Positions 41,301-56,300 of a stretch of 64,000 nucleotides of DNA are shown one piece after another. Made by a program: the position numbers and the translations under genes. A model generated the notes under the pieces. That model was not told the origin of the DNA, made no database searches, and was given only the letters and a program-made list of their open reading frames with translations. Within the stretch, counting starts at the first letter, position 1. The number at the start of each line of letters is the position of its first letter. Source of the DNA: Acanthococcus lagerstroemiae (Eukaryota > Arthropoda > Insecta > Hemiptera > Eriococcidae); the NCBI GenBank assembly GCA_031841125.1, contig CM063109.1:2332321-2396320 (forward strand), given 5' to 3'.

Positions 41301-44300
41301 GATTTTCTCGGTGAAATTAATTACTGCCGTGTCGAGCTCATCAATAGTTTTGAGGCTGGTGCGTACATCGATTTGGTTTGAAAGAATCTCTCAGTAACTG
41401 TCCCATTTCATAGCCGTTGTGTAGAGCGGGGTGGGGATCATTTTTCTTATTATTGTGATGCCGATTGTTAGAACAACTGGTGAGTGGTCTGACGATAGAT
41501 CACTTTTATTTGAGACATCTAGGTAGTTCGGTGATAGTCCCTTCACGACGTAGAAATCCAGGAGGTCGGGAACTTTGTTCAGGTCCGATGGCCAGTATGT
41601 TGGTTGGCTTCCGGAGATTGATGTGCTACCAGAGCTGTTAATGGCGCTTGATAGTTCTTGTCCTCTTTTTGAAGTTGTGCGCGATTCCCAACTTGGATGC
41701 TTCGCGTTGTAGTCTCCTCCACATATCCATTGGTTTCCTAGTTTCTGAAATAGGTTCTGAAAGACTGTTGAGTCGGCGCTAGTGGTAGAAAATATCGTAG
41801 GCACGTATTTCGAAGTTTTTATGTCCATAGACCCAAAATATATAATTTTGTCCCTATCCCATTCGTAGGAAAAAAACTTCGATCCTGGTATCACCTTTCG
41901 GTATTCTTGAATCCGAGATGCAAGGACTCCGAAGCGGGCATGTTAATCATTTTGCTACAGAGCGACGCATACTTTCACACTACTGGTGAGGGCCCAAGTC
42001 TGCCTCAGATCTCCTGTTCTTCGAGGTCCTGCGCCCAATTCCAAGGCACCGAGTGACCTGCTGTCACCCAGGCTCGACCAGGAACATAGCATCCAGCGTC
42101 TACTCACATGGACAGGCACAGGAGAGCCCCAGGCTGGTCTGCTCGTGAGAGAGTGACCCAACGCGCAGCCATACCAGCCGGATAACGGATGAGCCATCAG
42201 CCATCTTGACTAAGGAACAACCAGCAGGGCTGCAACCGGCTCCTACAGCCCTGTCTGGATTGCAGCGCCTATCCCAACACACCACCGGCTACACCCTATC
42301 CATACGGCCGCGCCATACTATAGCGTCGATCCGCCAAAAGTGACTTTTTTTCTTCCTCCCCCTCCTCTCACCCGAAACTGTTTTTAGCTTTAATTTTCTT
42401 CAGCCTCGGGCCATTGTTTATGTCATACTAATCCGCGATTCGATATTTTTGTCAACATTTGAATACTCTTTTTTTTCTCTTTTTTTCCCCATTACAGCTC
42501 CTCGCGACCTAAATTGTCCCAGTTCGTAGATGCAATGTTGTCGTCTATTCAGTCAGCCGAAACGACGACATAGTGGCAATAGCCCGAAACCTCGATCGTA
42601 ATAGAGGAACCAGAAAGTTTATCTCGTGGAGAATTTACGACGAATACGCGACATAATAAATAAAAAATAAAAGAATTCCCCGTAACAACCTTAATATTTC
42701 TAAAAATACTTTTATAAAATAAATGTTGAGATAAATCAGGACGAAATCGATTCGAAAAAGAATATTTTTCATGCGTGAGAAATAAAACGGTAATAAAACG
42801 CTCCTATTAAATTCTACAAGTACTGACGAAACGATAAAAAAATTGCGATTGTAAATCGTTGGTGAAAGATTTTCCTGGATAATAGGCCGTATTTGCAAAA
42901 GACGCAGTCAAACAGGAAGTCCGAATACAGCAGAATACGAAATGTGCGTCGATATTGTTTTTCGTCTCCCTATTACGAGTATTATGTTTCTTTCATCTCC
43001 ACTGAGATTTCTAGGGATGTCAGTGACCGGAGGGATAGATTCAAAAAGAATTCAGCCTGCGGTCCGAGTACAATCTTTTTTTCGAATTGAGCCATTGTGA
43101 ACGAATTTAAACGAAATAATTTGAAATTAATGCAGAGATTATTCAATTCGGAGCGTTGGGGTTGCTGGTGTTCTCTCTAAAACTCATTAGTACGTAATTA
43201 GGCGAGGTTTTAGGGTTTTGAAAATATACTACTCTGCCATAATCCTTATTACCTGAGTTAAAGAAAACAATGTAATCGTGGCAAATTTAGTGTTGAATAA
43301 TTACATAACTAGGGCTTCAATATTTTTTTCTCGTTGAGTAGTCGGTAAGTATCTCCAGGAATATTCGTCCATGTAGATGAACTTTCTGAGGTGAAGAGTC
43401 TAAAACCTCGAGAAAAAATTCATGATTGCGATTAGGCTGAAAATTAACAAAATCTCTGTTCAGTGTGTTAACATGCAATGCGGCCTCTACTATTCTAAAA
43501 ATCAAAAATATTTCGAGGCTATTTTTATCGTTTTAATGTACACAAATTCAACTGCCAAAAACGGTGTATAAACGGTGACACACTTAAGGTTCCGACATTA
43601 TTTGTTATAATAGATGTTCGAGAGAAACAAAAGTTTGTCGTATAATTGAAGAAATGTTATCTTTCAGTAGTCAGTTGGCAGCTTCAGAAAATTTTCAAAT
43701 CTTTGTAAACAAAAAGAAAGGTATAAGTCTGCCAACGAGAAAAAATTCAGTTAACCTGTTCAACGATTTTTAATGAAAATATTTCTCCAATTTCTCGTTA
43801 TTTAATCAACATTTATTCGAAGAAAAAAATAAAATTAGGTAAGTAAAATCCTCATCGACGCGAAAATACCTTGCTTTTTCCTCACGGTTGTTGTTGTAAA
43901 ACTGAAATGCTACGATTTCACTATATAAATGGAAGCCCGCCACTGCCCCATCTTCCATTCCCTTCGAAAAATTACTGGGTGGGTGGTTATCGTGAACGCC
44001 GGAAAATTCCAGGAGTGTATCTTCTATTCCATAAAATTTAGCTCGATCATAAGACGAGAGATCCGTAGTAAGCTAGCTAGGCTAGCCTTCGAGACAAACA
44101 CACGGATGGGCGGCCGGAGAAACGATTCTTTCATTTAATTCATTTTTGTCGCCACTAATTACTACGTCACTTTTTCGGCAAGTCAGTACGTAACAGTTCA
44201 ACTTCTTTCCCTATTATTAGTGTTGCCGAACCTCCAGGCTTTCTGGACTACTGCTGGATTTTCAGAGAATATCGCCTGGATTACTGTACTTCGATTAAAT

Positions 44301-47300
44301 CTTTCGATTTTATACGAATTTGCATGGCTCAAATAAAGACATTTTGGTTAGAATTCTCGAGTTCTTATTAAGTTTTCTCAATCTTTGTTAACTTTTCTGG
44401 ATTGTGTTATAACGTATGCACTCTTTATTTCATCTCCCAGATTTCTTTTAAGATTACAAAATTCCTCGTGAATTTCCCAAATGTATTCGTAATTGGTAGA
44501 TTAACCCACTTTTCTTATTTCAAATTTGATATTATTCTTCTCAAATTTTTTTTTTTAAGTTTCCAGAAATCATGTGATTATATTGTCTGAATTTTTATCC
44601 GTTCTCAGATCGCCTATATATATCCTCTTGAAATTCCAAGTTACTGTCCTGGAAATCTGTGTCTGTGTATGCTTGTTAAAATTCTGTCTCTCCCTTCCCT
44701 TAAATGTTGATTTTAGACTGCTCTACACATTAGAGTCTTTAATATTTAGGTATTTTACTTACGATGGAAAATTTTGCTTCAAAATTTCATGGCACGGCCA
44801 CTCAAATTTGTCTCAATAGAATAGAAAAAATTTCGTAAAGCATAGCTTGGTCGGATGAGGTAAGTAAGTATATGCCGTATGTTTCCTGCTATAGGCGCTG
44901 ATGAAGGAATGCTTGGGAGATTATTCCCCCCATCCACTGAAAAATTCCCCTCCAAAAAAAATTATATAAGTGAAAGAATTTTAAGAATTATTTTGATACT
45001 TATCACGCTCCCCCACCCAACTCAAAATCGACAATTTGTGCTTATGCATCTTTCTTTCATTTAATAGGAAAACACGTGCATTTTTGATTATAATATTGTT
45101 TTTAAAGCTATAATAACTCTAATGCATTCGCAAGTTTTGGATAGGTATTTTGATATTATTTGGATACAATTTTTTTTTTTTTTTTTTGAAGCGCTTTAAG
45201 TTGTAATTGAGGACCTGAAGAGGGGGTTCGAATATGTAACACTAATGGTTTCGATAAGGAATTTGATTATAGATTTCAAAGGTCTCCGAATCTGGTTTTA
45301 GAGCTAATTTTTATTTCTGAACCCTCAGACGCTACCGAACAGAGATGAAATCTCATTTTTATAACTTTTTCTACATGGTAGCTGATCTATAGGCAGCTCC
45401 TTCAAGCTTTTGAATCTGATTTAGTAACCCTGAAAACCAGCAATATAAAGCCGATGTTGAAAAATAAGTTGTATATTTCTCAGTCCCTTTTTGAGCCCCC
45501 TCCCATTAGGAATCATGTGTAGGTACTTGGAGCCCTTCAAAAAATATTGTTCAAATCATATCAAATAGTTATCCAGAGCTTGTAAAATAACATACTCGTA
45601 CATATTTTTAAGATTATTGAAATCTGGGAAGAAATTTTTGTTATGAAATATCCAAACTCTACGCATCTTCCTGTAAAAAAAAGGGAGGGGTGTAAGGCAC
45701 ATGGTTCTTTTAATATGTTCGTCCGATCAAGCTGAAACCTAGATAATAGTTTTCTGTTCACTGGAACGAATTTAAGAAGCCGCATCGTGAAAATTCTGAT
45801 GCTTGAAAATAAGTATACGAGTATTATATTAATTTGCTCTTTTTTTCCCGTTCTTCCATCAGACCGTTCAATTTACTGTACTTTGGATTATGTTCTTCAG
45901 TATCGTACTGGGTAACAGCGCTGTCTTAGCCGCGCTGTCTATCGGTGGTCGTCGTAATAATCCGAGAAAATGCAAAGTGGATTATTTTATAAAGCACCTT
46001 GCGTCTGCAGGTAAGATTTTGGAATCCATAGTAGTTGATTTGATCATGTGCAGACTACAAGCCTATATTAAAATTTATAAATTCGTACTCAATAATCAGT
46101 TCTCAACTAGAAAGCCGAACCATATTACACTGACTGAATGCTAAATTTATATAATGACCAGATAATTTGAGATGGATTAAGGACGGACTATAGACTGCAG
46201 GTAGGATGATGAAAACGAATGCAAATCGCCGCCCTTCACCAACAGCTATTAAAGCAGTTTATGCGATAGACTATCAAAAATATCTTAATGAATCGAATAA
46301 ATATAATTTACCATACGCACGCGATTTAGATATGGTCGGCTTCTTCATTTTGTACTTAGATTGTAAGATGAGGAAACAAAGTAAATATTTTTCTACGTGG
46401 GTATTCTCCTTTTAGCCGTAATTTAAGCCTATCATTTGTTTGCAGTTTTTTTCTAGTTTTCTCTTCCCTTTGTTTACGTTTGGTTGGAAAACAACATTAA
46501 ATAAAATTACAGTAAGGTTTTTTATCCCTCACTGTCTCCCTCCAGCGTATTATACTTAGTTTCTCTCTTCGACCGACTCTCCCATCATATTTCAACTTGT
46601 TATTTAAAATCGCCGTCGTCCTTCGTTTTTTAGCTATAGCAGTTCCTTTGTAAGACTTTTTATTGCTGCTAATGTTTTACGCGCGAACACGGCATTTGTG
46701 GAAGGCACATACGTACAGTACTGAGTGAGGGCGAGTATGGTGGCTGATGGTGGGAAAAAATTTTCGTTGAAATACGTCGGCGGAACGTTGCCAAAATTTT
46801 AGAAATTTCGCGCGTATAATAAATGGATAGGAGGGTAAAAGAGTGTCATTTACCTCGGAGGTGAAAAGGAAAGAAAACTTGATAAGAAGTTCGTGAGAAA
46901 GGAAATAATGTGGCGAACGTCAAATAGATCGTAAATAAAACGACTACATACGAAGGTGCTGAAGGTGCTGAAACGTGGAAATGTGGGATAAGTTTTATCT
47001 TCGCAGTGTTGAGTAGAGCGGGCTACCCCGGACCAAATAAAAAAATTCTCTGGGTAACGGAACTGGGATGAGAGTGTTTTTCAAGCTCGTAATTCGTTCA
47101 CGCTATACGTGTACAAAGACGATTAATTCTCGAAAATGAGACGATTGATCTTGACTAATTGACTGTATTCAATTTTTGGACTTCATATTTCGTACGTTGA
47201 TGGATGACACACTGACCAATAACACCAGCGGCGGATTCGGGGAAAGGATTTGAGAACGAAAATTTAGTCAGCCGGTACCACATGTTTAAATTTTTGAAAT

Positions 47301-50300
47301 TGTTGAAAGGTTCTAATAGGTAGTAGATAAATATAAGTATTTCGAACCATAAATTACTGGTAGTAAAGGGATGTGTTTCAAATTAACTCGTTTTTCAAAA
47401 GTACCTACGAATGGTTTTCGTTTTTTCAGATCTTCTAGTCGGATTGATAAGTGTACTAACCGATATCATTTGGAGGATATCTATTTCGTGGAAAGCTGGG
47501 TTAATAGCCTGCAAAGCAGTAAGATTTTTACAAGTCAGTATTCCCTTCAGATAAGTACGATATTAGTGTTAAAGTTAGAAAACTCCAATATGGCTCCCTG
47601 CTACAGGGCAAATTGGTGTAGTATACAGAGATTACACGTTGATAAAATATTTTTACTTAAAATTATACTATATATACACGTAAGAAATAATTTCAAAAAT
47701 TGTGAGCCCGTATTAAATAACACGATGCCTTTTGTCTTGGCTCACCCTCCTTCCATCTACAATACTAACGAGGTGCTATTCTAGACATAGGTCAACTTCA
47801 CGAATGAACCGAAACCAAAGCGACTATTCAAGATGTAAAAAGCGGAGAACAAGTTTCGTTGTGCCGACTGAATACTAATAATACCATAAAAACGAACTAG
47901 GTGGCGAAAAATCTTCTTAGAGAGTACGAAATTTAATATTCGGGTTATTGTTTTATCAGTGCAAAAATTCTATCCTTTCGACGAAGACAAAAGTCCTGAC
48001 AAAATTGAAAACGAATTCCTATTTGCAAATTTCCGAAAAAGTATCGAAGTTGAGTTTACAATATCTAAGATACATGAGGCTATTTTGACCCTGTTCCTGT
48101 ATTTCTTCCACCCATTAATGTCACTGAACGGATAAAAAACTAATGTGCTGATCGGAACTTCTCTTCGAGCTGCAGGTAGTCTACGAGTAATTCGTCGCGG
48201 CGAACCAAAAGCACGCGATGCAAAAGTTCTAGTTGTTAGCTACTACTTTGCTTCACTGCACTGTAAAGACGAGCAAACTGGAGGGGAAAGTTTCTGTGAA
48301 AGCTGCGAGTTGCTCTACGGCTTTTCGTGGCCACAGAATGCAAAGCTTTTTACCCTTTAAATGTTAAAATAAAATTCGCGGGACATATAGCCAGAATGAG
48401 CAACGATAACAGATGGGTCAAAAGAGTTACTGAGTGAGTTCCATACGGGAAGGTTAAAAAAAGGGGAACACCGGGCCTGAGGTGGAGACTGGAGATCACG
48501 ACGAAGGTGGGAACATTGTGACACAGTGTGGCGGCAAATAGGCTGACATGGAGGGCTTTTGGGGAGGCCTATGTCCAGGAAGGGTGTTCGGTGTAGCTGA
48601 AACATGGATGTAGTATAATATACCTACACTGGTAATAAAGACTGCTAATATTATTATTATTATTATTACTATATAATGTTCTATTTAACGTGTCTACTTA
48701 CGTCAATAATCCTCAGTGGTAGTGTTGACTGTGCTATTATACCGGCCTCTTCTAGTTAATTCCTGCGGAAAAAGAAAGAAAGTTTCAATTCACATATAGG
48801 GGCTCAACTTCAATAGCACGTTTTTCCTTTTTCTTTTTCTTCTTTTTCATTCTCCATTTTTCTTTTCTTTCCCGTACTCTGTCTGACATTTACAATAAAA
48901 CTCCGAGGAGATGCTGTTTGAGACTGCTGAACAGTGTAGCGCTGTCGGGATCATACGGGCTTGCCTTTGGTGCGACATTATTAGATAATATAATTATTGT
49001 GAATTTTCGCTTTCTCAATGTCTTAATTTCTGTATCTATATTGTAAATTTTTCCTCTCCATTGTAAGTAGCTTACGAGGCTGCTTTCACCTTTAGAACCA
49101 TCCCAGGATTGTTATTTCCTGGTCATCATCTTTCGTGGATCGCATGTGCAGCAATTTTTGAAAAGTGAATGTAATTTTTGTAGGCGGTCGTCACGTATTC
49201 ATCGACGTACGTATTGGTCGCCTTGAGTATCGATAGGTTCGATGCTATTGCAAGACCGATGCGTTTTCACGGAAGCTGTAAGTAATTTCTCAAGTTTAAC
49301 GTAACACGTTTATTTTTATTCTATGGTTTTCCCTTCAACGTTTTAAAATCTTACCGAATCGTAAGGTAGGATTAATTTGTTGAAGACAAGAGAAGTGCCT
49401 TGAGAATAGTTTATATCTTCTGAAACTGAGAGGAATTCGATTAATCAATTCGAGAACCAGTCAAGTATTTTTTTAATTTTACATAATATAAGTTATTATC
49501 CGCAATTTCGGAAAAGTCGTAATCGACTAATATCACCAGTTCTTTCTCCTAATAATCTAAATTCAAAAATTTTAGTCTAAATGGTATCCGAGGAAAGTCG
49601 TTTCAAATTTGTGGGCCAATAAACGGTACGGTTAAAAATACTGCTACCGCAAACCAAGGTCACATATTACCGTTACAGTCGAACAAAGTAGATGTTTGAA
49701 TTTTCCCAATGGTTTTCGACTGTTGTCTTACAGACGTAAACGACAGCCTTGGCAATGTCAAAAAGCGAATTAAAATGCGCCTATACGATAACCCAAAGGA
49801 AAGATAAAACCGCGTGAATCGATTCCTTCGAGGAACATAAATGAAAAATTCGAGCGTTTAAGGTTTATAGGCATTTTAAAGAGAAATGATACCGACTGCA
49901 TGAATAAAACAGTCAACGGTCTCAATTCTTTGAGGAAATTGTCATGCAGTGACTCACCCTATCGTTGTCTATAAAAAGCAAACTATACGTCTAAAACTAG
50001 GACGCGTTTAATACATACATGCAATTTCACAAGACAATACATGAAGTATGTGAAAATTGTCGAAGTTGAGTATGCTAAAGCGGCGGGAGTAAAATGAAGA
50101 TACACATATAGAAGGAATATTCTACGTCTAGCGAATTTGTCTGTATAATCAAGGCTACGTGCATGTGTAATGTAAATCGAGTTGAATTTTTCGTCGTCAC
50201 AAGGGCTCCGCTTTTCCTCTCGAATACATTCTATGGCAGTACAAATTATATGGCCCATGTCTGCAACTTAAAATTAAATCGTAGAAAGGCTTCGTATCGA

Positions 50301-53300
50301 CTTTTTTCTGATAGTATAGCGGATTGATGCAAAATTTCATAAAAAAATCGCGCATTGCATCGTAGTGGTATGAAATTTGTCTTTCGACTTTTAAAAGGCG
50401 CGTGAATTCTAAATATTTAAGAATGGCGGCACCACGTCCGACCACCTTAAGCCCACTATTACGAGGGAAATGATAATCTACATCCTTCATTTTCAGACGC
50501 TGTGATTTAATTCAGCTTCGGGGCGAAATAATGTCTGAAAACCTGAAAGTTGATACGAATAATGTATTTCGAGAAATTAATTTTGAATTTAGCGTCAATT
50601 TGATACCAGAGGTGAATTCCGTGACGTGGAATACTCGAGAGTTAGAATATTTATTTCATTAACTGTTTTCCTTAAAATGATCTACACGTATTACTACACC
50701 CTTCAGTGTTACAATGTCGAGCGCTTTACTTTATGGAGGTGGATCTAAGCAGTGGCGGTCAGAGAAAAAGAAAAAAGTCCCAGGGATTGGCAGGCATAAG
50801 AGTAATGAAACAGATCCGTAGAATCAGCATTCCTGTTGTTGGCAAAAAATCGGTGCCCCTGGATAAATATTAAAAATTTTCTGCTTCCGCTTGCAAGGCC
50901 TGTGTCAACCGCTATATAAAGCATTTTAACCTCCCTAGGCAGCTGTCGAATCAGCCTTTAATACCTATCGTACCTCTATTTGAGGTTAGCGAAGAAATAC
51001 GGATGGCTTAGGTACAATCAAAATTTACCTATCGGCCCTGCGGAATGAAAACTGTCAGCTACTAGCACACTATATTTTCCTACTTTATAAATTGGTGCAC
51101 AAGCATGCTTTTTCTGGTAACCATACTTTACGGTGTGCTTTTTCTAATCACAGTGGTCGGATGATTATCAGCCTCGAAGGTAATTCGAACTACATGCCTG
51201 ACATTCACGGCTTCTCGCAAATTTCAGCCCAGAATCACGTCAAATTTCATATCATCCCGGTGCGCTAATAACAAAACGTGGAGAAACACATTATCAAATT
51301 ACTCGAGTGGTGGAAAAACACGTTGAAATTTCTCGTCTCAAGGTTCGACCTTGTCGAAGCGTAAATGACGAAGCGAAATAGAAGGAAAGCGAAAGAAGGC
51401 TTTTTATGTTCAACGCGGTCGCCCCGTTCAATTGTCGAGTATAGTTTTTGTTGAAAAGGTTTCCATATCTCGTACAGTGTATAAGGAGCGCCGAAACCCG
51501 TCTAATTTAAATGGAGATGGAGATACTATACCTACCTTTTTTCTTTTTTTCATTTCATAGTAACGTTGTGATTTGAAAAGGACAACCCTGTCTCAAGGTT
51601 TTGTCATCGGCTTTTCGTCGCGCGTCAGAACGCCACCACCGCTCGCAAATTTACAACTCTTTCGTGCTCATGATGGAAATTTCTTCCCATCGAGTATGTA
51701 AAGAGTGGAGGGGCATTATAAGTTTTCCAGTCGAATCGTTGTCGTTACCGAGATAATCGTTTGAATGTTTCTTTTCGCGGGCGGTTTCCTAAATTCTGAA
51801 GCTAGAGGGTCTTCTGCAAGAAATACCTTCTGAGTAACTTAAAACGATAGCGTCGTAATTTGTTAATTACATCAAAACGAAAAAGTTGGTAAGAGCGAGA
51901 TGAAACGATGAAATCGGATAAGCTTTTGAGACGCTTTGTTTAAGATTTATAGCGCCGTGGTTCGTTCTACCTAAATTAGTCAGTGCTGTAAAGTCGGTAA
52001 TGCAACTTTCCATATCGCCCTCCTCACCCACATAAATAAAACTCGAAACTTCACGCATTTAAATAAATTGATCAGCTTACCTTTGTTAACGTAGTCCATA
52101 CTCCATACCTTCTTTTTTTTATACGTAAGAAGTACTAGGTACTTGCTCCCTGTCTCCTGTCCTTAAGTGAATTTTCGAAGCAAAATTTGAAAGATGTATC
52201 AGTTTTCTTTTTTGTTTCGTCAACGAATACTTCAAATAATGATATTTGAAGTATAAATTCAGTGTTAATTAGGAAACCAATTTCAATAAAAATAAATAAA
52301 TAAATAAGTAATAAGCTAAAATTGCACCGCCACCTCCTACCAGAAGAAATTGGACTTCTTTGAGAGTGATTCTAAGTGCATTCAAGCGCCTGATCAATGC
52401 TGTTTTTATTATCCGCAGTCCAGAATATCTACTTCCCATGATTTCACTTTTTTATCTCGCTACTATAAAAACTATGGAAGAAGAATTTGAATGCGAAGCG
52501 CTGGAGTAATCGCTACTTGTCCAAATCAAAAATTCGAAGCTTTCGTGATGCACCTTAAGTGAAATTTGAACTAACGTCTTCCCTCTCTCTCCAATCAGTA
52601 AAATAACGGTTGCCTTTTTTTGACAGCTGTCAAAAGCTTAAGAAGTTTTTTCTCGGGATCTTTTTCATTTTCTAACCTTTTCTGACTTTAGCTACCTCAC
52701 CCAGGGAAATTCGATAGTCTCCAGAAAGAATCTCACGTGGAATTTCGGAAATTGATTTTATTGTAAAAGAATTTAATAATTCGAGGATTATTATTAACAC
52801 TTGGGAAGTTCAATTCATCAGATTTTCCGATTAACGCTTCCAGAGTAAACGTCAGTTTGCAGAAAAGTGTGAAAAGTGATTAACTTCCGCGTTTTAACGA
52901 CCGTTGGGTCTTGCCGAAGGTACTTTTAGAAATAAGTAGACGTAATATGATTAAAGGAGCGAATTTCGCGTTAACTTGCCGAAGATTGATTAACCGAATT
53001 CCGTCTAGCTGCACATTTCATTCGATTTCGGTACTCGTAATTCGAAAATAATTAGGCTGTATATTTTGATTTTGAAAACAGGGAGAAGAGCTCGAATGTT
53101 AGTTGTTTCGGCGTGGATAATCAGCATACTATTTTCGTCACCTATTATCGTGTTATACGGAGAAAAAGTTATACAAGGCACGTATATCTACGTATCTAAA
53201 ATAATTACTGTAAGTTAAATTCAGTCAAATTTCAGGACTAACGTGCTCGCGGATGAATCCGAATTTCCTTTCTTCTGAATGTTGCATCCGTTAGTGTCCG

Positions 53301-56300
53301 ATAATTTTTTTTCTACCTTTATACCATAGAAAAAGAAAAAGAAAGAAAGAAAAAAAAGAGTTGAAAAATGGTCCTGTAATTTGGTTGTAATACAGGGTAT
53401 GCTAAGCAAAATATTATATATGTAGGTTAGATGTGCTGCTTCTACACCAAGTCAGGCACAGAGTCACGCATCGTTGATAAGCTAGATACAACGTTCACTC
53501 GTGTTATACATAAATATGTAGTAAAAGTTAGGTCGATGAAGTGGACGGTTTTTAATACATGATATATTATCTGTATTCGTGAGCAGGATTACACGAGATA
53601 AGCTATCAATAATTTTGAGAAACCCACCATTACATTAGTGGTATTGTTTTCCCCGATAGGAAAAACTCAGTGCTGGATTGAACTTGAGCCCTGGCAATGG
53701 AAGGTGTACATGACACTCGTTGCTATTACAATATTCCTAATTCCTGCCATCGTGATAACCGGTTGCTACACCATAATTGTGTACACTATATGGACGAAGA
53801 GCAAAGTTTTGTCCCCGGTTAAGCGTCTGGATAACAAACGTAAGTTATTTTAAGATCCATTCGATTCACAGATAGCCACAGTATTTTCTCAAGGGTAAGA
53901 ATTAATTATCAGTGTGGTATTATTATAAAATAACTAAAATGTCTGACTTCACGTAACATTGACGAATCTCGTATTTCAATCAATATAATATTTCACCCCA
54001 CCTATCTGGAAAAAGTCCCCCCCCCCTCGAAAAAAAAGACCGGCTTCAAAATTTTTTAGAAGTATCCCACACACTACAAATGTTTTTGAAATCAAACTGT
54101 TCCAGATCAGTAATTATTCGTACGTACAAACTTCGTACCTAATTCTTGAACGTCACCACTGGAAACGGGGATGTTCAAATGTTCCAAATACATTCTCTAG
54201 GCGTTTTTCTTCAACACTAGCTTTACACAGACAAACGAAGGCATATCGAGCAGGTTTACTCAGAAAATTCACTTCCTTTGCTGGATGTTTGAACGCAGAC
54301 CACAAAATTGTGGCGAACTACGTCAAAATTACAGACAACTAGATCGTCGGATAACGTAATTTTCTTCGAATTACACATTTTGCCCCTTTCCCGGGAAATC
54401 CAGTTTGGCCCATCTAAAGATGTGGTCTTCATTTCTTTTTTATAATCAATATTTCAAAATTTCAGTCTCGGAACTCAATTACGCTCTCGCTATCGTTGGA
54501 CATATAGCTCGGAACAACCAAGAAGTTCGTTTGCCTAAGCAATTATTTTTTTTAATTTTTTTCCCTTCATTCTACGAGGTTTTATGAACAAAAATGATAT
54601 CCTAATCTTAAATAAAGTCGAATCACTACTCTCAGATAGCTTTCATTGGTGCAGCCAGATCATATTCCAGAGGAGCAAGACAATTCTGTATGAATGGGGT
54701 AAGATCCTTTTCACAGAGGAAAAGTCGTGACTTCATTGATAGAATAATGCGTTATTTTTCTAAATACCCTGGACATAAGTCTCCCTAGTGGCCGTCCAGT
54801 AGCATTCCATCCAGAGTATTATTTGCCCCCCTAGTGACCCCCACGCAGCTTTCCATCTGAAGTATGTTTTTCCCTCTCTTTATTGCCATCCTTCGGACGT
54901 CACCCATATGAAATTGTGTTTTTCTTAGTTTATAACGCTGCGGAAAGGAACTGTTATTTATTGTGCATGATTTGAAGCTGAATAAGGCAAAAACATTTAC
55001 TATAATGGGGTTAGCTAATCCTGTTATTTGCTCCCTCGCATTAGAAATGTTTGAGGAGCAGATAGTTTACTACAATTTTCGTTTAGAAATATTTTTCATA
55101 TTGTGCAATCATTTATAAAATTTTTGGGGAAAAAAAAACAATGATTGTAAGAGTAGATTTTTTTTTTAATTTAGAAGGGATTCTAGCGGGGTTTTTAGCA
55201 TGTTAGTTAAGATAGTGGAATTTTTGCGACTGTTTTTGCTCAGAACCGTTTGGAAAACTAATTTCTGACTACGTTACTGCTAACTGGTGTATACTGAGAC
55301 GAAAACTGAACCCTGTCGAAGGGAAATAAATGAGCTAGAAAGTCAAAATGAGGTGCAAGAGTGGAATGTCGAACTTACGAATTGCTGTTAAAATCTATTT
55401 TTGCGGAAATGTGTTTTCAGCGCACGAAGATCACGATATTAGAAGATCCAGTTCCAGAGGAATTATTCCCAGGGCGAAAATCAAATCGGTGAAAATGACT
55501 TTCGTAATAGTTTTCGGTGAGTGCAACTGGATGCTGTACAATGATAATGTCTTTCGATGACATCTCGTCGAATCGGTCGTGTCATCGTGTTTTCGCATTA
55601 ACGAGTTAATTTTCGTAATGCGCTTCATTTCGTTATTCTTTTCAGTATTCATTCTATGCTGGAGCCCGTACATCGTGTTCGACTTACTGCAGGTGTACGG
55701 CTACATTCCCACGACGCAAACGAATATCGCCATCGCTACATTCATACAAAGTCTGGCTCCGCTGAACTCGGCCGCCAATCCAGTTATTTACTGTCTATTT
55801 TCGACTCATATTTGTGATTCTTTAAGGTAAGTATACCCGCAACCAGTATTATTTGACGTCCAAACAGGGTCATTATATTATTTGTCTCCCGGTTGCAAGA
55901 CATTCTTTATCAATAATTAAAAGATAAAAAATATATCCCGCAAATACGAGTGTTAGCTACCAAATACGTACATTTTCTTTTATTGAAAATTTTCGAATTT
56001 TAGACTTATCGTGTCACTCTGTGCTGCTTTCAATGTCCACCCTCAGAAACAATGTAGACAAACGAGAATGGAGGTAACTGCAGAAATTTGTTTTCGGCCT
56101 TTTCAAAAGGGTTCAAACGGACGAAATTTCATCTTTGAATTCGACAAAAATGGAGTTGGGTTGGACAAAATTTTATCGCTGGTCAAAATTTTCACTCAAA
56201 AATATCCAGTCGGAATATGAATCCATTCTCTAACTCCCGCGGCCAGAATTTAAATAATTCTAAAAGCGGTAGAAATGCAATCGAATTTAATGTTACTACT

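Larger units (their letters stand above)
39299..42340 (-). mobile_element. Jockey-like LINE, antisense in receptor intron 1
   Basis: Minus-strand non-LTR element: poly-A tail (T run at 39,299-39,311), RT, linker and endonuclease remains up to 41,900, then a GC-rich leader (about 41,950-42,340). ORF1 (gag with zinc knuckles) is not seen between leader and endonuclease, so the copy looks internally deleted. Confidence 0.82.

Noticed and set aside
56011..56220. Possible receptor tail exon
   Set aside because: Can be spliced in phase but has no tail-like features; the exon at 60,379-60,562 fits the family far better.
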